64,000 nt of DNA from an uncultured Eubacteriales bacterium (GTDB lineage: Bacteria; Bacillota; Clostridia; Oscillospirales; Acutalibacteraceae), in the NCBI GenBank assembly GCA_934454125.1, contig CAKSFA010000007.1, positions 1-64,000 on the forward strand. Reading direction: 5' to 3'. A program made the translations under genes and the position numbers. Below are positions 43,244 through 52,227 of this stretch, in pieces (the stretch's first letter is position 1; every line of letters starts with the position of its first letter). The notes below the pieces were generated by a model. It was not told the DNA's origin, searched no databases, and saw nothing but the letters and a program-made list of their open reading frames with translations.

Positions 43244-44112
43244 AAAGTCTCACTCCTCATCATCTCATAAATGGTATTCTGTATTATTACGCCGGCAGTG
43301 TGCGGAGCCACCTTTCCCGGCAACCCCAACGCCGGCACAATCTTTCGTCCTAGTTTTGCCGCAGCCTCCCGGTCAAAACCACCCGGAGCGGACGCTAGCT
43401 CCATCAGCAGTGTTTCAGTTCCCTGCTTTGCCAGCAGTTTTTCCCGCACTACAACGGCTGGCACCGTGTTAAAAATCACATCATATGCTTCACCCAACGA
43501 TTCCATCTCCTCGGTGCGCACCGCTTTGCAGCCTTGTGCCGCAATCCACGCCAAATCTCCGCTGTTACGCGCACTCACCGTTACCTGCGCTCCCAACGCC
43601 CGCAGCATCCTGCAAAGCGCCTTTCCGATTCGTCCATACCCTACCACCAGGCACATCGCTCCGTGCACCGTTTTGGGACTTAGCTCCATCGCCATCATCA
43701 CAGCGCCCTCTGCTGTTGGTACTGCGTTCTGCACCGCAAACAGTTCCTGTTCAGTATAGTCAAATAGTGCCATCTGTTCCCAAAGCGCACTGCTATTACG
43801 CAATCGTTGTGCACCACCACAAAACACCTGCTTCCCAGCCATACGCGCTGCAAAGCAATCATCCAGCACGATTTTCCCCTTGCTATACGGCATATTCAAA
43901 TGCACACCGTCTCGCGTTACCGGCACCGGTAACACCATAACCGAACAACCTTGCAAAAGTTCTTCCAGTTCCGCTGTTTTCACACACTGCGGCAGCAAAT
44001 CTCCCTCAAAACCACACACATACACCGTGTGCCCGTCCCGCGCCAGCGCCTGCGCCAGATAAAGCTGTCGCCGATCGCCGCCTAATATCCCGAAACGGCT
44101 TCCCAATTCCAT
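43240..44112 (-). CDS. dpaA: Dipicolinate synthase subunit A
   Basis: 290 residues. FGILGGDRRQLYLAQALA at the N-terminus and a Rossmann NAD(P) motif VVGYGRIGKALCRML in the middle are typical of SpoVFA. ATG 44112 lies six bases after GGAGGT; the longer frame has no site. First gene of the dpaA-dpaB-zinc ribbon unit. In Bacillus dapG/dapA follow; here they do not. Confidence 0.96.
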   Translation of the reverse strand: MELGSRFGILGGDRRQLYLAQALARDGHTVYVCGFEGDLLPQCVKTAELEELLQGCSVMVLPVPVTRDGVHLNMPYSKGKIVLDDCFAARMAGKQVFCGGAQRLRNSSALWEQMALFDYTEQELFAVQNAVPTAEGAVMMAMELSPKTVHGAMCLVVGYGRIGKALCRMLRALGAQVTVSARNSGDLAWIAAQGCKAVRTEEMESLGEAYDVIFNTVPAVVVREKLLAKQGTETLLMELASAPGGFDREAAAKLGRKIVPALGLPGKVAPHTAGVIIQNTIYEMMRSETL

Positions 44113-44187
44113 AAAATGACCTCCGTTGCACTTCTGATATACCATCTTATTCCCTGTCTGCACAGAATGTGCTGTCCCTTTTAAAAA

Positions 44188-44216
44188 TTGCGTCGTTGTG
44201 TTTTCTGTGGTATAAT
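44188..44216 (+). promoter_or_regulatory. Promoter of murC
   Basis: TTGCGT (44188-44193), 17 bases, perfect TATAAT (44211-44216), about 70 bases before the start. Confidence 0.65.
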
Positions 44217-44284
44217 GATACTAATTCTTTTACCTGTGCGCATAATTATAAAGGCATCAACAAAACAAAAGGAGCATACAGAAT

Positions 44285-45664
44285 ATGCAAAACCAAGACC
44301 TTCTTGCAACTGCAAAGCACGTTCACTTTATTGGCATCGGCGGCTCCGGCATGTGCCCCATTGCAGAGATTTTACATCACAGAGGCTACCACGTCACCGG
44401 TTCAGACAATACCGAGTCTGAAACCATACAAAAGCTGCGCTCTTATGGCATCCCGATCACCATTGGCCAAACAGCCGAAAATATCCAAGGTGCCGATCTC
44501 ATTATCTATTCCGCCGCCGTCAAGCCCGAAAACCCAGAGCTTGCCGCAGCACTTGCAAGCGGCATTCCCACACTTGAGCGCGCCCGCATGCTGGGTCTGG
44601 TTACCGGCCGTTACCAGAACGCCGTTGCCGTCTCTGGCACACATGGCAAAACCACCACTACCGGTATGCTCACGCAGTTATTTCTTTCTGCCGGCAAAGA
44701 CCCATCTGCCATCATCGGCGGCAAACTCCCCTGCATTGGCAGCAACGGCCGCGCCGGCAGCTCCGAATTCATCATCTGCGAAGCCTGTGAATACGTTGAT
44801 ACCTTTTTGCATCTGACTCCTGCAGTCTCCGTAATTCTCAACATTGATGCCGACCATTTGGAATACTTCGGCAGCATGGAAAACATCATCGCTTCCTTCC
44901 GTCGTTTTGCTGCACAAACCACCAAAACTCTAGTTGTCAACGGAGATGATCCCAACGTACGCAAAGCAATCGAAGGCCTTACCAACGCCAAAGTTCTAAC
45001 ATTCGGCTTCTCCTCGCAAAACGATTACACCGCCCAAAACATCGAAGATTCTCTCAATGCCTTCGAAACATTCACCTTGTGTAAACACGGTGCTCCGCTT
45101 ACACAAATCACTCTTTCTGTTCCGGGACACCACAACATTCTCAATGCCCTGGCCGCTGCAACCGTAGCAGAACACTTCGGTATTTCACCAGAACAAATCG
45201 CAACCGGCTTACATGCTTTCACCGGTGTGCATCGCCGCTTTGAGCGACTGGGAACATTCGATAATATCACCATTGCCGATGATTTTGCGCACCACCCCAC
45301 TGAACTGATTGCCACTCTCGGTGCAGCAGCACGCATGGGCTTTGGTGCAGTATGGGCAATTTTCCAACCGCATACGTACTCCCGCACAGCCTTACTCCTT
45401 GACGATTTTGCCAAAGCGCTTACCATCGCCGACCACGTTCTGCTCACCGAAATCCTTCCCGTGCGCGAAACAAATACCTACGGCATCACCTCGCAAGATC
45501 TGGCAAACAAAATACCGGGCAGTTGCTGCTTTCAAAGTTTTGAAGAAATTCGCGACTATGTAACTACACACGCTAAACCCGGTGACCTGATTATTACGCT
45601 GGGCGGCGGCGATATTTATCGCTGTGCCAATCTCATTGTTGATTTCTACCAACAAAAAAACTGA
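44285..45664 (+). CDS. murC: UDP-N-acetylmuramate--L-alanine ligase
   Basis: 459 residues, Mur ligase architecture. The N-terminal nucleotide-binding GIGGSGMCPIAEI, the ATP loop VSGTHGKTTTTGM and the NIDADHLEYFGS block are intact, and the C-terminal domain has DDFAHHPTEL. It adds the first amino acid of the peptidoglycan stem. AAAGGAG site. Alone on the + strand with its own promoter and terminator, and C-rich in sense, unlike the + strand genes left of 17 kb. Confidence 0.98.
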   Translation: MQNQDLLATAKHVHFIGIGGSGMCPIAEILHHRGYHVTGSDNTESETIQKLRSYGIPITIGQTAENIQGADLIIYSAAVKPENPELAAALASGIPTLERARMLGLVTGRYQNAVAVSGTHGKTTTTGMLTQLFLSAGKDPSAIIGGKLPCIGSNGRAGSSEFIICEACEYVDTFLHLTPAVSVILNIDADHLEYFGSMENIIASFRRFAAQTTKTLVVNGDDPNVRKAIEGLTNAKVLTFGFSSQNDYTAQNIEDSLNAFETFTLCKHGAPLTQITLSVPGHHNILNALAAATVAEHFGISPEQIATGLHAFTGVHRRFERLGTFDNITIADDFAHHPTELIATLGAAARMGFGAVWAIFQPHTYSRTALLLDDFAKALTIADHVLLTEILPVRETNTYGITSQDLANKIPGSCCFQSFEEIRDYVTTHAKPGDLIITLGGGDIYRCANLIVDFYQQKN

Positions 45665-45670
45665 TGCTAC

Positions 45671-45693
45671 GCAGCCGATCCGGCTGCTTTTTC
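45671..45693 (+). terminator. Terminator of murC
   Basis: Stem GCAGCCG/CGGCTGC with a three-base loop followed by five T. Confidence 0.85.
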
Positions 45694-45732
45694 ATACCAC
45701 AATTATAATCAAACTAGAAAGGAGAAAGTAGT

Positions 45733-46740
45733 ATGAAATATACAAAACTCGGAAATACCGGTATCGAAATTTCAAAGCTCTGCATTGGCTGTATGAGCTT
45801 CGGCAAAGCAGGCACCATGCACGACTGGACAGTAAACGAAGCAGATACCGAAACTATGGTAAAGCATGCGCTGGACCTCGGTATCAATTTTTTCGATACC
45901 GCCAACATCTATTCCGCTGGAACCAGCGAAGAATATCTCGGCCGAGCATTGAAAAACAATGTAGCCCGCAACAAGGTGGTCATTGCCTCCAAAGTTTACT
46001 TCAATCCTGGCAGACTTTCCAAAGTAGCCATTCATCATGAGATTGACGGCACCCTAAAACGTCTGGGAACAGACTATCTCGATCTTTATATCATCCATCG
46101 TTTTGATTATGAAACCCCGATTGAAGAAACAATGGAAGCACTCAACGATTTGATTCAGGCAGGAAAAGTTCGAGCACTAGGCGCTTCTGCGATGTATGCC
46201 TACCAGTTTTACAATATGCAGCTTGCCGCTCGTGACCACGGCTGGGCACAATTCCAAGCCATGGAAAACCACTATAACCTTCTCTATCGGGAAGATGAGC
46301 GAGAGCTGATTCCAATTTGCAAGCAGATGGGTGTGTCACTGATGCCCTACAGTCCGCTTGCAGCCGGCCGTTTAGCCCGTCCAACATGGAACACAGACAC
46401 GTTGCGCAGCAAAACAGACCGGGTTGCCATGAATAAATATGACCACACCAAAGAACAGGATATGCGTATTGTCTGCCGTGTTGCAGAACTGGCCGAGCGC
46501 TACGGTGTAAAAATGCAGCAGATCGCACTTGCATGGCAATGGAAAAAAGAGGTAGCTTCTCCCATTGTAGGCGCAAGTAAAACAACTTATTTGGACGAAG
46601 CCGCCGGAGCACTCTCTGTAAAACTAACCGATGCAAACATTGCCTATTTGGAGGAACTCTATATTCCCCACAGAATCGTGGGAGCGCTCGACCAAAATCC
46701 CGCCGACGGTACAATTCCACTAGATGATAAAAAAAGATAA
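45733..46740 (+). CDS. Aldo/keto reductase
   Basis: 335 residues, AKR (beta/alpha)8 barrel. The catalytic tetrad is visible as Asp in FFDTANIYS with its Tyr, Lys in VIASKVY and His in LYIIHRFD. The C-terminal NADPH-binding block is SPIVGASKTTYLDEAAGAL. Closest in style to YhdN/YccK-type general aldehyde reductases; substrate unknown. AAAGGAG site, flanked by terminators, so a single-gene transcript. Confidence 0.95.
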   Translation: MKYTKLGNTGIEISKLCIGCMSFGKAGTMHDWTVNEADTETMVKHALDLGINFFDTANIYSAGTSEEYLGRALKNNVARNKVVIASKVYFNPGRLSKVAIHHEIDGTLKRLGTDYLDLYIIHRFDYETPIEETMEALNDLIQAGKVRALGASAMYAYQFYNMQLAARDHGWAQFQAMENHYNLLYREDERELIPICKQMGVSLMPYSPLAAGRLARPTWNTDTLRSKTDRVAMNKYDHTKEQDMRIVCRVAELAERYGVKMQQIALAWQWKKEVASPIVGASKTTYLDEAAGALSVKLTDANIAYLEELYIPHRIVGALDQNPADGTIPLDDKKR

Positions 46741-46746
46741 CAATCA

Positions 46747-46790
46747 CCCCGACTAGGTTCAAAAAATTTAAAACCTATCGGGGCTTTTTA
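46747..46790 (+). terminator. Terminator of the aldo/keto reductase gene
   Basis: CCCCGA.TAGGTT pairs with AACCTA.TCGGGG, followed by CTTTTTAT. Confidence 0.8.
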
Positions 46791-47244
46791 TGCATCATAC
46801 CAAAACGAGAACTGTTGTATTGACCCTTACTTCTGCTTTGATTGTCACCTACAGAATTTATGTGTTTCTCTTCCGAGACTTTCCCGCTTATCTGTTTAAA
46901 GTGAATTTGTATTCCTAGATTACAGCGAATTGAAACCGCTGTTTTATCCGGACGATTTAGCATTTATGCAACTGTGCATTTTTGTTGCACATTACAACTT
47001 CAAATTGTGCCGTAGAAAACAGAAGATAAAACAATGAAAAAACATTGACAGTTATTTTACAGAACGCGCTAACATTTGGTAAGAATATAAAGACTTATCG
47101 TTGTCATTTTTTCTGCTAACAAAAAGACGAAGCTCGTTTGAAAGCTTCGTCTTTTTTGCACGCAATTATATTTTGGTACATTTTTATAGAATATTGAAAA
47201 AATGTGTGTTTTTTGCCAATATTCACAATTTCGTAACTTTTGCT
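46791..47244. other. Intergenic region with a possible small transcript
   Basis: No gene is supported. TTGACA (47045-47050) with TAACAT (47070-47075, 19-base spacing) is followed by a strong terminator at 47121-47157. Together these could define a small RNA of about 75 bases, or the terminator could simply serve tsf on the other strand. Confidence 0.3.
47121..47157. terminator. Strong bidirectional terminator downstream of tsf
   Basis: Perfect stem AAAAAGACGAAGC/GCTTCGTCTTTTT, about 190 bases beyond the tsf stop, with the 21-bp repeats in between. Confidence 0.8.
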
Positions 47245-47290
47245 TGTCGCCAAACAGCACTTTTTGGTCGCTTAAGGTCGATTTTTGCAC
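47245..47290. repeat. Second copy of the GGTCGC 21-bp repeat
   Basis: Two 21-base units: one starting at 47245 (TGTCGCCAAACAGCACTTTTT without its first G) and one at 47266 starting GGTCGCTTAAGG. It matches the array after tyrS at 30612-30687. Here too it lies in the 3' flank of a leftward translation gene. Confidence 0.7.
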
Positions 47291-47348
47291 GTAAATGGCC
47301 TGTTAAATAATTAGACAAAATCTCACTTTACAAATCAAAATTGTATAA

Positions 47349-48263
47349 TTATTTCACCATTCCAGCAACTTCTTCCGCAAAATTATCTTCGCGTTTTTCA
47401 ATGCCTTCACCCTTCTCAAAGCGCACAAAGCTCTTGATTTGAATCGCTCCTCCAAGTTCCTTTGAAACATTGTCAGTGTACTGCTGAACAGTAATATCGC
47501 CATCCTTCACATACGGCTGATCCACCAAGCAAATCTCTTTGAAAAACTTTTTCATTCTGCCTTCCACAATCTTTTCAGCCACATTTGCCGGCTTACCAGA
47601 TTCTACAACCTGTTCTGTCAAAATTTTTCTTTCATGTGCAACCACATCTACAGGCACTTCAGCCTCACAAACATAGTTGGGCACAATTGCAGCAACCTGC
47701 ATGGCAATATTTTTCGCATACTCAGTAAACTCAGGTTTTGCAGCAATTTCAGGCGTTGTGTCAAATGTTACCATAACGCCCATTCTGCCACCACCGTGAA
47801 TATAAGTTACCACAGCACCCTCGCTACGAGCAAAACGACGAATTTTTATATTCTCGCCAATCGTCAAAATTTTCTCCTGTAAAATATCAGCAATGGTTTC
47901 ACTTGAACCAGCCGCTTTACAAGCCAGCAAAGCCTCTACATCCACCGGATTCTGATCCATCACAGTCTGTGCACATGTTTTTACAAACTGGTTAAATTCG
48001 TCATTTTTAGCAACAAAGTCAGTCTCTGCATTTACTTCAATCACAACACCAACATTACCTTTGTCGTTTGTGGCGGCATATGCAACGCCTTCAGCGGCAA
48101 TTCTGCCAGCTTTTTTAGCAGCCGCAGCCAAACCCTTTTCTCTTAAAAAATCAATGGCTGCATCCATATCTCCATTGGCTTCTGTCAATGCTTTTTTGCA
48201 GTCCATCATACCACAACCGGTTCTCTCGCGTAATTGTGCAACGTCTTTTGCTGTAAAAGCCAT
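47349..48263 (-). CDS. tsf: Translation elongation factor Ts
   Basis: 304 residues. N-terminal UBA-like domain (VAQLRERTGCGMMDCKKAL) with the invariant TGCGMMDCK, the core signature VEVNAETDFVAKN and the C-terminal domain DQPYVKDGD. It recycles EF-Tu-GDP. ATG 48263 follows GGAGG. It is downstream of rpsB; pyrH and frr, which usually follow, are absent. Confidence 0.98.
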   Translation of the reverse strand: MAFTAKDVAQLRERTGCGMMDCKKALTEANGDMDAAIDFLREKGLAAAAKKAGRIAAEGVAYAATNDKGNVGVVIEVNAETDFVAKNDEFNQFVKTCAQTVMDQNPVDVEALLACKAAGSSETIADILQEKILTIGENIKIRRFARSEGAVVTYIHGGGRMGVMVTFDTTPEIAAKPEFTEYAKNIAMQVAAIVPNYVCEAEVPVDVVAHERKILTEQVVESGKPANVAEKIVEGRMKKFFKEICLVDQPYVKDGDITVQQYTDNVSKELGGAIQIKSFVRFEKGEGIEKREDNFAEEVAGMVK

Positions 48264-48314
48264 AATCAATTCCTCCATTTTTCAAATCATATCTGCTCTG
48301 ATAATTCTTCGTAT

Positions 48315-48344
48315 TCAAAAAATACCCGTCAAAACAGACGGATA
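48315..48344 (-). terminator. Possible attenuator between rpsB and tsf
   Basis: On the minus strand ATCCGTC and GACGGGT form a short stem followed by a T run. It is weak and probably only partly effective. Confidence 0.4.
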
Positions 48345-48369
48345 TTCAGCAATTCAATGCTTTTATTAA

Positions 48370-49110
48370 TTACTTATCTTCTTCCTCTGTATGCTCATCT
48401 GCAGCAGTCATAGCAGCTGTACCCATTTGCCCCTCTCTGCCTTCAATGATGGCATTGGCCATTGCAGAAGAAATCAGTTTTACCGCACGAATCGCATCGT
48501 CATTACCCGGAATAACATAATCGATTTCATCCGGATCACAGTTGGTATCTACGATCGCAACAATCGGAATACCCAATTTTTTTGCCTCAGCAACGGCAAT
48601 ACGCTCCTTGCGAGGATCCACAATAAACAGTGCACCTGGCAACTGCTTCATCTCTTTGATACCGCCTAAAAATTTTTCCAGCTTTTCAATCTCAAGACGC
48701 AGTTTAATGACCTCTTTTTTCGGCAGCAATTCAAAGGTACCATCCTCTTCCATTGCTTTGAGCTGCTGTAAACGGCTTACTCTGCGGCGAATGGTGCTAA
48801 AGTTTGTCATCATACCACCCAGCCAACGTGCATTTACATAATAAGCACCTGCTCGCTCTGCCTCTTCCTTCACAGAATCTTGAGCTTGTTTTTTGGTACC
48901 AACAAACAGCACCGGCTTACCTTCAACTGAGATATCACGTACAAAATTGTAAGCTTCCTCCAGTTTTTTCACAGTTTTCTGTAAATCAATGATATAAATA
49001 CCATTGCGTTCTGTGAAAATATACCGTGCCATTTTGGGATTCCATCTTCTTGTCTGGTGGCCAAAATGCACACCGGCTTCCAAAAGTTGTTTCATCGATA
49101 CGACTGCCAT
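48370..49110 (-). CDS. rpsB: 30S ribosomal protein S2
   Basis: 246 residues. The N-terminal MKQLLEAGVHFGHQTRRWNPKM and the PGALFIVDPRKERIAVAEAKKLGIPIVAIVDTNCDP signature are unmistakable. ATG 49110 follows AAGGAGG by eight bases. The leader contains a short CGCCG/CGGCG hairpin just before the site. The start of the rpsB-tsf operon. Confidence 0.98.
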   Translation of the reverse strand: MAVVSMKQLLEAGVHFGHQTRRWNPKMARYIFTERNGIYIIDLQKTVKKLEEAYNFVRDISVEGKPVLFVGTKKQAQDSVKEEAERAGAYYVNARWLGGMMTNFSTIRRRVSRLQQLKAMEEDGTFELLPKKEVIKLRLEIEKLEKFLGGIKEMKQLPGALFIVDPRKERIAVAEAKKLGIPIVAIVDTNCDPDEIDYVIPGNDDAIRAVKLISSAMANAIIEGREGQMGTAAMTAADEHTEEEDK

Positions 49111-49218
49111 ATTAAAATCCTCCTTAGTTGTTCCGCCGTTGCGGCGATATACAAAGCTAACCTGAAAAACAGGCACAGGCTATGTCATACCACAACGTGT
49201 GTTTTTATTAACTGGATT

Positions 49219-49247
49219 ATTATAGCATAGCAATATGTAAAATGCAA
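49219..49247 (-). promoter_or_regulatory. Promoter of rpsB-tsf
   Basis: Minus-strand TTGCAT (49242-49247), 17 bases, perfect TATAAT (49219-49224), about 100 bases before rpsB, leaving a leader long enough for autoregulation. Confidence 0.75.
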
Positions 49248-49255
49248 GAGAAACT

Positions 49256-49552
49256 TTACGAGTTGCCAAAGAAACGATCCCATGTGCGTTGGCGACGATT
49301 TTGCGGCTCTGCATACACAGTATGATGAACCAATATCGTTTCATCACCGATGATGCTGATATTTTCCCAGGGAATCAGCATATCCTGTGTTCTCCCCAGT
49401 AAACCAAATAATCTGGCTTTGCCGTAGATAATTACAGTGGTAAGACGCGCATTTTCCGTGTCAATCTCAACATCGCTAACAAAACCCAATCGTGTGCCGT
49501 CTTGCAAGTTGATGACCTCTTTATTACGCATCTCTGCAATGCTGCACTTCAT
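49256..49552 (-). CDS. YlmC/YmxH-family PRC-barrel protein
   Basis: 98 residues, a single PRC-barrel-like domain: EVINLQDGTRLGFVSDVEIDTENARLTTVIIYG and IPWENISIIGDETILV. Small proteins of this family occur in spore formers and are annotated as sporulation proteins of the YlmC/YmxH family without known activity. ATG 49552 follows GGAGGTG; an earlier TTG is less likely. Confidence 0.88.
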   Translation of the reverse strand: MKCSIAEMRNKEVINLQDGTRLGFVSDVEIDTENARLTTVIIYGKARLFGLLGRTQDMLIPWENISIIGDETILVHHTVYAEPQNRRQRTWDRFFGNS

Positions 49553-49630
49553 ATTCAAACACCTCCGTGTTTAATCCTATGCACACCAGATATAAAAGTG
49601 AACAAAAAATATTGCCTGAAAAAGTAACCG

Positions 49631-49659
49631 TTGCCGTAACGAAAAAAATGTGATAAAAT
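49631..49659 (+). promoter_or_regulatory. Promoter of ppa
   Basis: TTGCCG (49631-49636), 17 bases, TAAAAT (49654-49659), about 45 bases before the start. Confidence 0.65.
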
Positions 49660-49705
49660 TGTGCGGTAACAAAAAATAGAACGAAAATTTTGGAGGAAAT
49701 AGAAA

Positions 49706-50236
49706 ATGAACATCTGGCATGATTTATCTCCCGAGCGCGTAAAAGAATCCGATTTTGAAGCAGTGATTGAAATTACCAAGGGCGGAAAAGCCAAATATGA
49801 ACTGGATAAAGAAACTGGCTTTTTAAAACTGGATCGCGTATTATATACTTCTACACACTATCCGGCAAATTATGGCTTTATCCCACGCACCTATGCAGAA
49901 GACGGTGATCCGCTAGATGTACTGGTACTCTGCTCCGAGAATATTCATCCGCTAGCGCTAGTACGCTGCTATCCCATCGGTGTCATTCGTATGGTAGATG
50001 GCGGTGAAAAAGATGAAAAGATTATCGCGATTCCATTTGATGATCCAATGTATAATTCTTTCAAAGATATTGATCAGCTTCCAAAGCATATCTTTGATGA
50101 GATGTCACACTTCTTCTCCGTTTACAAAGAGCTAGAGCACAAAGTAACTGCTATTGAAGAGGTTAGCGGCAAAGATGCAGCTGTTTCTATCATCAAAACT
50201 TGTATTGAAACTTATAATAACAAGTTCAGCAAATAA
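49706..50236 (+). CDS. ppa: Inorganic pyrophosphatase, family I
   Basis: 176 residues. Family I signature EDGDPLDVLVL with the metal-binding Asp residues, plus YPANYGFIPRTY and KDEKIIAIPFDDP. It hydrolyses pyrophosphate to drive biosynthesis. GGAGG site and a terminator downstream. Confidence 0.97.
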   Translation: MNIWHDLSPERVKESDFEAVIEITKGGKAKYELDKETGFLKLDRVLYTSTHYPANYGFIPRTYAEDGDPLDVLVLCSENIHPLALVRCYPIGVIRMVDGGEKDEKIIAIPFDDPMYNSFKDIDQLPKHIFDEMSHFFSVYKELEHKVTAIEEVSGKDAAVSIIKTCIETYNNKFSK

Positions 50237-50241
50237 ACTAT

Positions 50242-50272
50242 AAAAACCACCCAATCCCGGGTGGTTTTTTAA
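50242..50272. terminator. Bidirectional terminator after ppa
   Basis: Stem AAAACCACCC/GGGTGGTTTT with T run. It overlaps the stop codon of the convergent Gx-transporter gene. Confidence 0.85.
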
Positions 50273-50796
50273 TTGTGCAACAAGCACCGAAACAGTATAT
50301 TATGTTTTTTGAATAAAAACTGCACACAAAGCCCGGTAAAGCAACCGGTAAGAATACTGGTGAAAAATACGATAGGCGCATAATACAGCACAGCAATACT
50401 ACCTAATATAGGCACAGCTATAGCAAGCTGACCGATAATGTGTGCTACAGCAGAAAAAATGCCAGCTAACCAGATCATTTCGCGAGAAAGCAGCTTGCTG
50501 CAACACAGCAATACAAGCAAACTGCAAACGCCGCCGCTTAGACTGTATAAAAATGATACGATTTGCCCAGTAAAGATACTGCCCAATACAATGCGGATAA
50601 TTTGTATGCGCACCGTCTCTCTGCACCCCAGTAGATATACAGCAAACAATGTAACCACATTTGCAAGTCCCAATTTCACACCTGGGATAGGCACAATCGG
50701 CGGCAATTGAGCTTCTAACACAAAAATGGTGAGCGCATTCGCAATTAACATAGAGGACAACACCATTTTTTTTCGATTCAGCAAGGGCTTCACCAT
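50269..50796 (-). CDS. Gx transporter family (Hpre_diP_synt_I-like) membrane protein
   Basis: 175 residues, five or six membrane helices, with IPGVKLGLANVVTLFAVYLLG typical of the family once annotated as heptaprenyl diphosphate synthase component I and now regarded as an ECF-like transporter. Last gene of a leftward unit with NusG-II and ApbE proteins, a combination tied to quinone/flavin extracytoplasmic electron transfer in other Firmicutes. Substrate unknown. Confidence 0.85.
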   Translation of the reverse strand: MVKPLLNRKKMVLSSMLIANALTIFVLEAQLPPIVPIPGVKLGLANVVTLFAVYLLGCRETVRIQIIRIVLGSIFTGQIVSFLYSLSGGVCSLLVLLCCSKLLSREMIWLAGIFSAVAHIIGQLAIAVPILGSIAVLYYAPIVFFTSILTGCFTGLCVQFLFKKHNILFRCLLHN

Positions 50797-50811
50797 GCCT
50801 TTCTGTCAATG

Positions 50812-51204
50812 TCATCGGGTTATGCCGTCCAGTGTGCTAGTTGCATTTTTTGCTTCGATTTGAATAACAAGGCGGTTGGGTAAACAGGTAATAGGAAGCA
50901 CTCCATCGTGAATCTTACCCTGAGAGATACAAATATGATCTGGGCAGCTTGATTCAATGACTGAAATGGCATTTGGTTCAACCAGCACGGTATTATATGC
51001 ACCGTGCTCCCCCTGCACGGTAAATGTATAACTTTCCTTCACAGTTTGCAAGTCAATCGAACGAATCAGCGTACCATTTTGATAGATATTTGCAACCGCG
51101 TTTTGCACCTGTGCGCGTAAGATAAAAATCCACGCTGTTAAAAGACCTATAAGTACTACAGCAACAACTATGCCTGACAGAATAAATTTAACCCTCTTTT
51201 TCAT
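50812..51204 (-). CDS. NusG domain II-containing membrane-anchored protein
   Basis: 130 residues. An N-terminal membrane helix (IVVAVVLIGLLTAWIFIL) is followed by an extracytoplasmic NusG_II domain with SCPDHICISQGKI and CLPNRLVIQI. Proteins of this kind sit beside ApbE in flavinylation gene clusters, but their activity is not established. ATGA overlap with apbE. Confidence 0.9.
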   Translation of the reverse strand: MKKRVKFILSGIVVAVVLIGLLTAWIFILRAQVQNAVANIYQNGTLIRSIDLQTVKESYTFTVQGEHGAYNTVLVEPNAISVIESSCPDHICISQGKIHDGVLPITCLPNRLVIQIEAKNATSTLDGITR

Positions 51205-52226
51205 ATTACTTCTCCAAAGGTGCGGTTTATAATACCTGAAGTTTGTGTAATCATACCGTCCTGTGCGATGAAAATCGCTTCAACCTCAGGCTGCGCCTCG
51301 ATGTAGGCCATTGCCTGCTGCACTCCCATAACATAGCAAGCTGTTGAAAGTGCGTCCGCCTGCATGGAGTTGTGGGAAAAAATCGTAACACTTGCAAGAC
51401 CATTTTCTACTGGGTAGCCTGTCTGCGGATTTAAAATATGGTGATAACGCACACCGTCTCGATCGAAATACCGCTCGTAATTGCCAGAGGTAACCGCCGT
51501 TGCGTTAATTAGACCAACCGAAGTAATCGCCTGAGATGGTGCCTGTGGGTTTGCAATGCCAATCTCCCAAGGTTTTCCATCATATTTCCTGCCAATAGTG
51601 AATATATTGCCGCCCAAATTAATCAAGCCACAAGTAATTTGATAATCCTCTTCCAGCATGGTCTTGATTACATCGGCAGCATATCCTTTTGCTGTGGAGC
51701 CAAAGTCCAGAGAAATATTTGGGTTTAAAAATCGTATGGTACGCATTTCTTCATTAAGTTCCACTTGTTCATAACCACGTTCTGTTAATAGTGGTGCAAT
51801 TTCTTCCTGTGCTGGCACGCGGGCACTGTTGGTTCCAAACCCCCAGAGCGCATTGATTGCTCCAATGGTACAGTCCAATGCACCATTGGTCTTGCGACAA
51901 TATTGCAGGCTTTGCTGCACAACCGTAAACAATGTTTGCGAAACTGAAACCGCCTGTTGATACGCAGTTCGGTTCAGTTGATATAATTCGCTGTTTTCGT
52001 TTTGTGCAGATAAAATCTGCTCCAGCTCTTGTGCTTTTGCAAATGCTGCAGAAATCCCCGCCTGTGCATTTTCTCCGTATAATGTTACGGTCATAACGGT
52101 ACTCATAACCAATTTAGTTTGCGTTGCAGACTGATCCTTCAGATTTTGCCCGCACCCGACAAACAGTAAAATACCTGCCACAAGCATCACAGAGGCAGCC
52201 AATTTTGTACGCTGCAGCATTTTCAC
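51201..52226 (-). CDS. apbE: FAD:protein FMN transferase, lipoprotein
   Basis: 341 residues. Lipobox LLFVGCGQ gives lipid-anchored Cys25. The ApbE domain shows TMSTVMTVTLYG-like start, LDCTIGAINALWGFG, SLDFGSTAKGYAADVI, GLINLGGNIFTIG and the catalytic-metal region NATAVTSGNYERYF and HHILNPQTGYPV. It attaches FMN from FAD to Thr/Ser of extracytoplasmic electron-transfer proteins. No target with the S/T-GA-T/S motif is visible in the window. Confidence 0.95.
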   Translation of the reverse strand: MKMLQRTKLAASVMLVAGILLFVGCGQNLKDQSATQTKLVMSTVMTVTLYGENAQAGISAAFAKAQELEQILSAQNENSELYQLNRTAYQQAVSVSQTLFTVVQQSLQYCRKTNGALDCTIGAINALWGFGTNSARVPAQEEIAPLLTERGYEQVELNEEMRTIRFLNPNISLDFGSTAKGYAADVIKTMLEEDYQITCGLINLGGNIFTIGRKYDGKPWEIGIANPQAPSQAITSVGLINATAVTSGNYERYFDRDGVRYHHILNPQTGYPVENGLASVTIFSHNSMQADALSTACYVMGVQQAMAYIEAQPEVEAIFIAQDGMITQTSGIINRTFGEVI

Positions 52227-52227
52227 A

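Noticed and set aside
46775..46963. 62-codon leftward frame after the aldo/keto reductase
   Set aside because: Contains the reductase terminator, has no ribosome binding site and no recognisable sequence.
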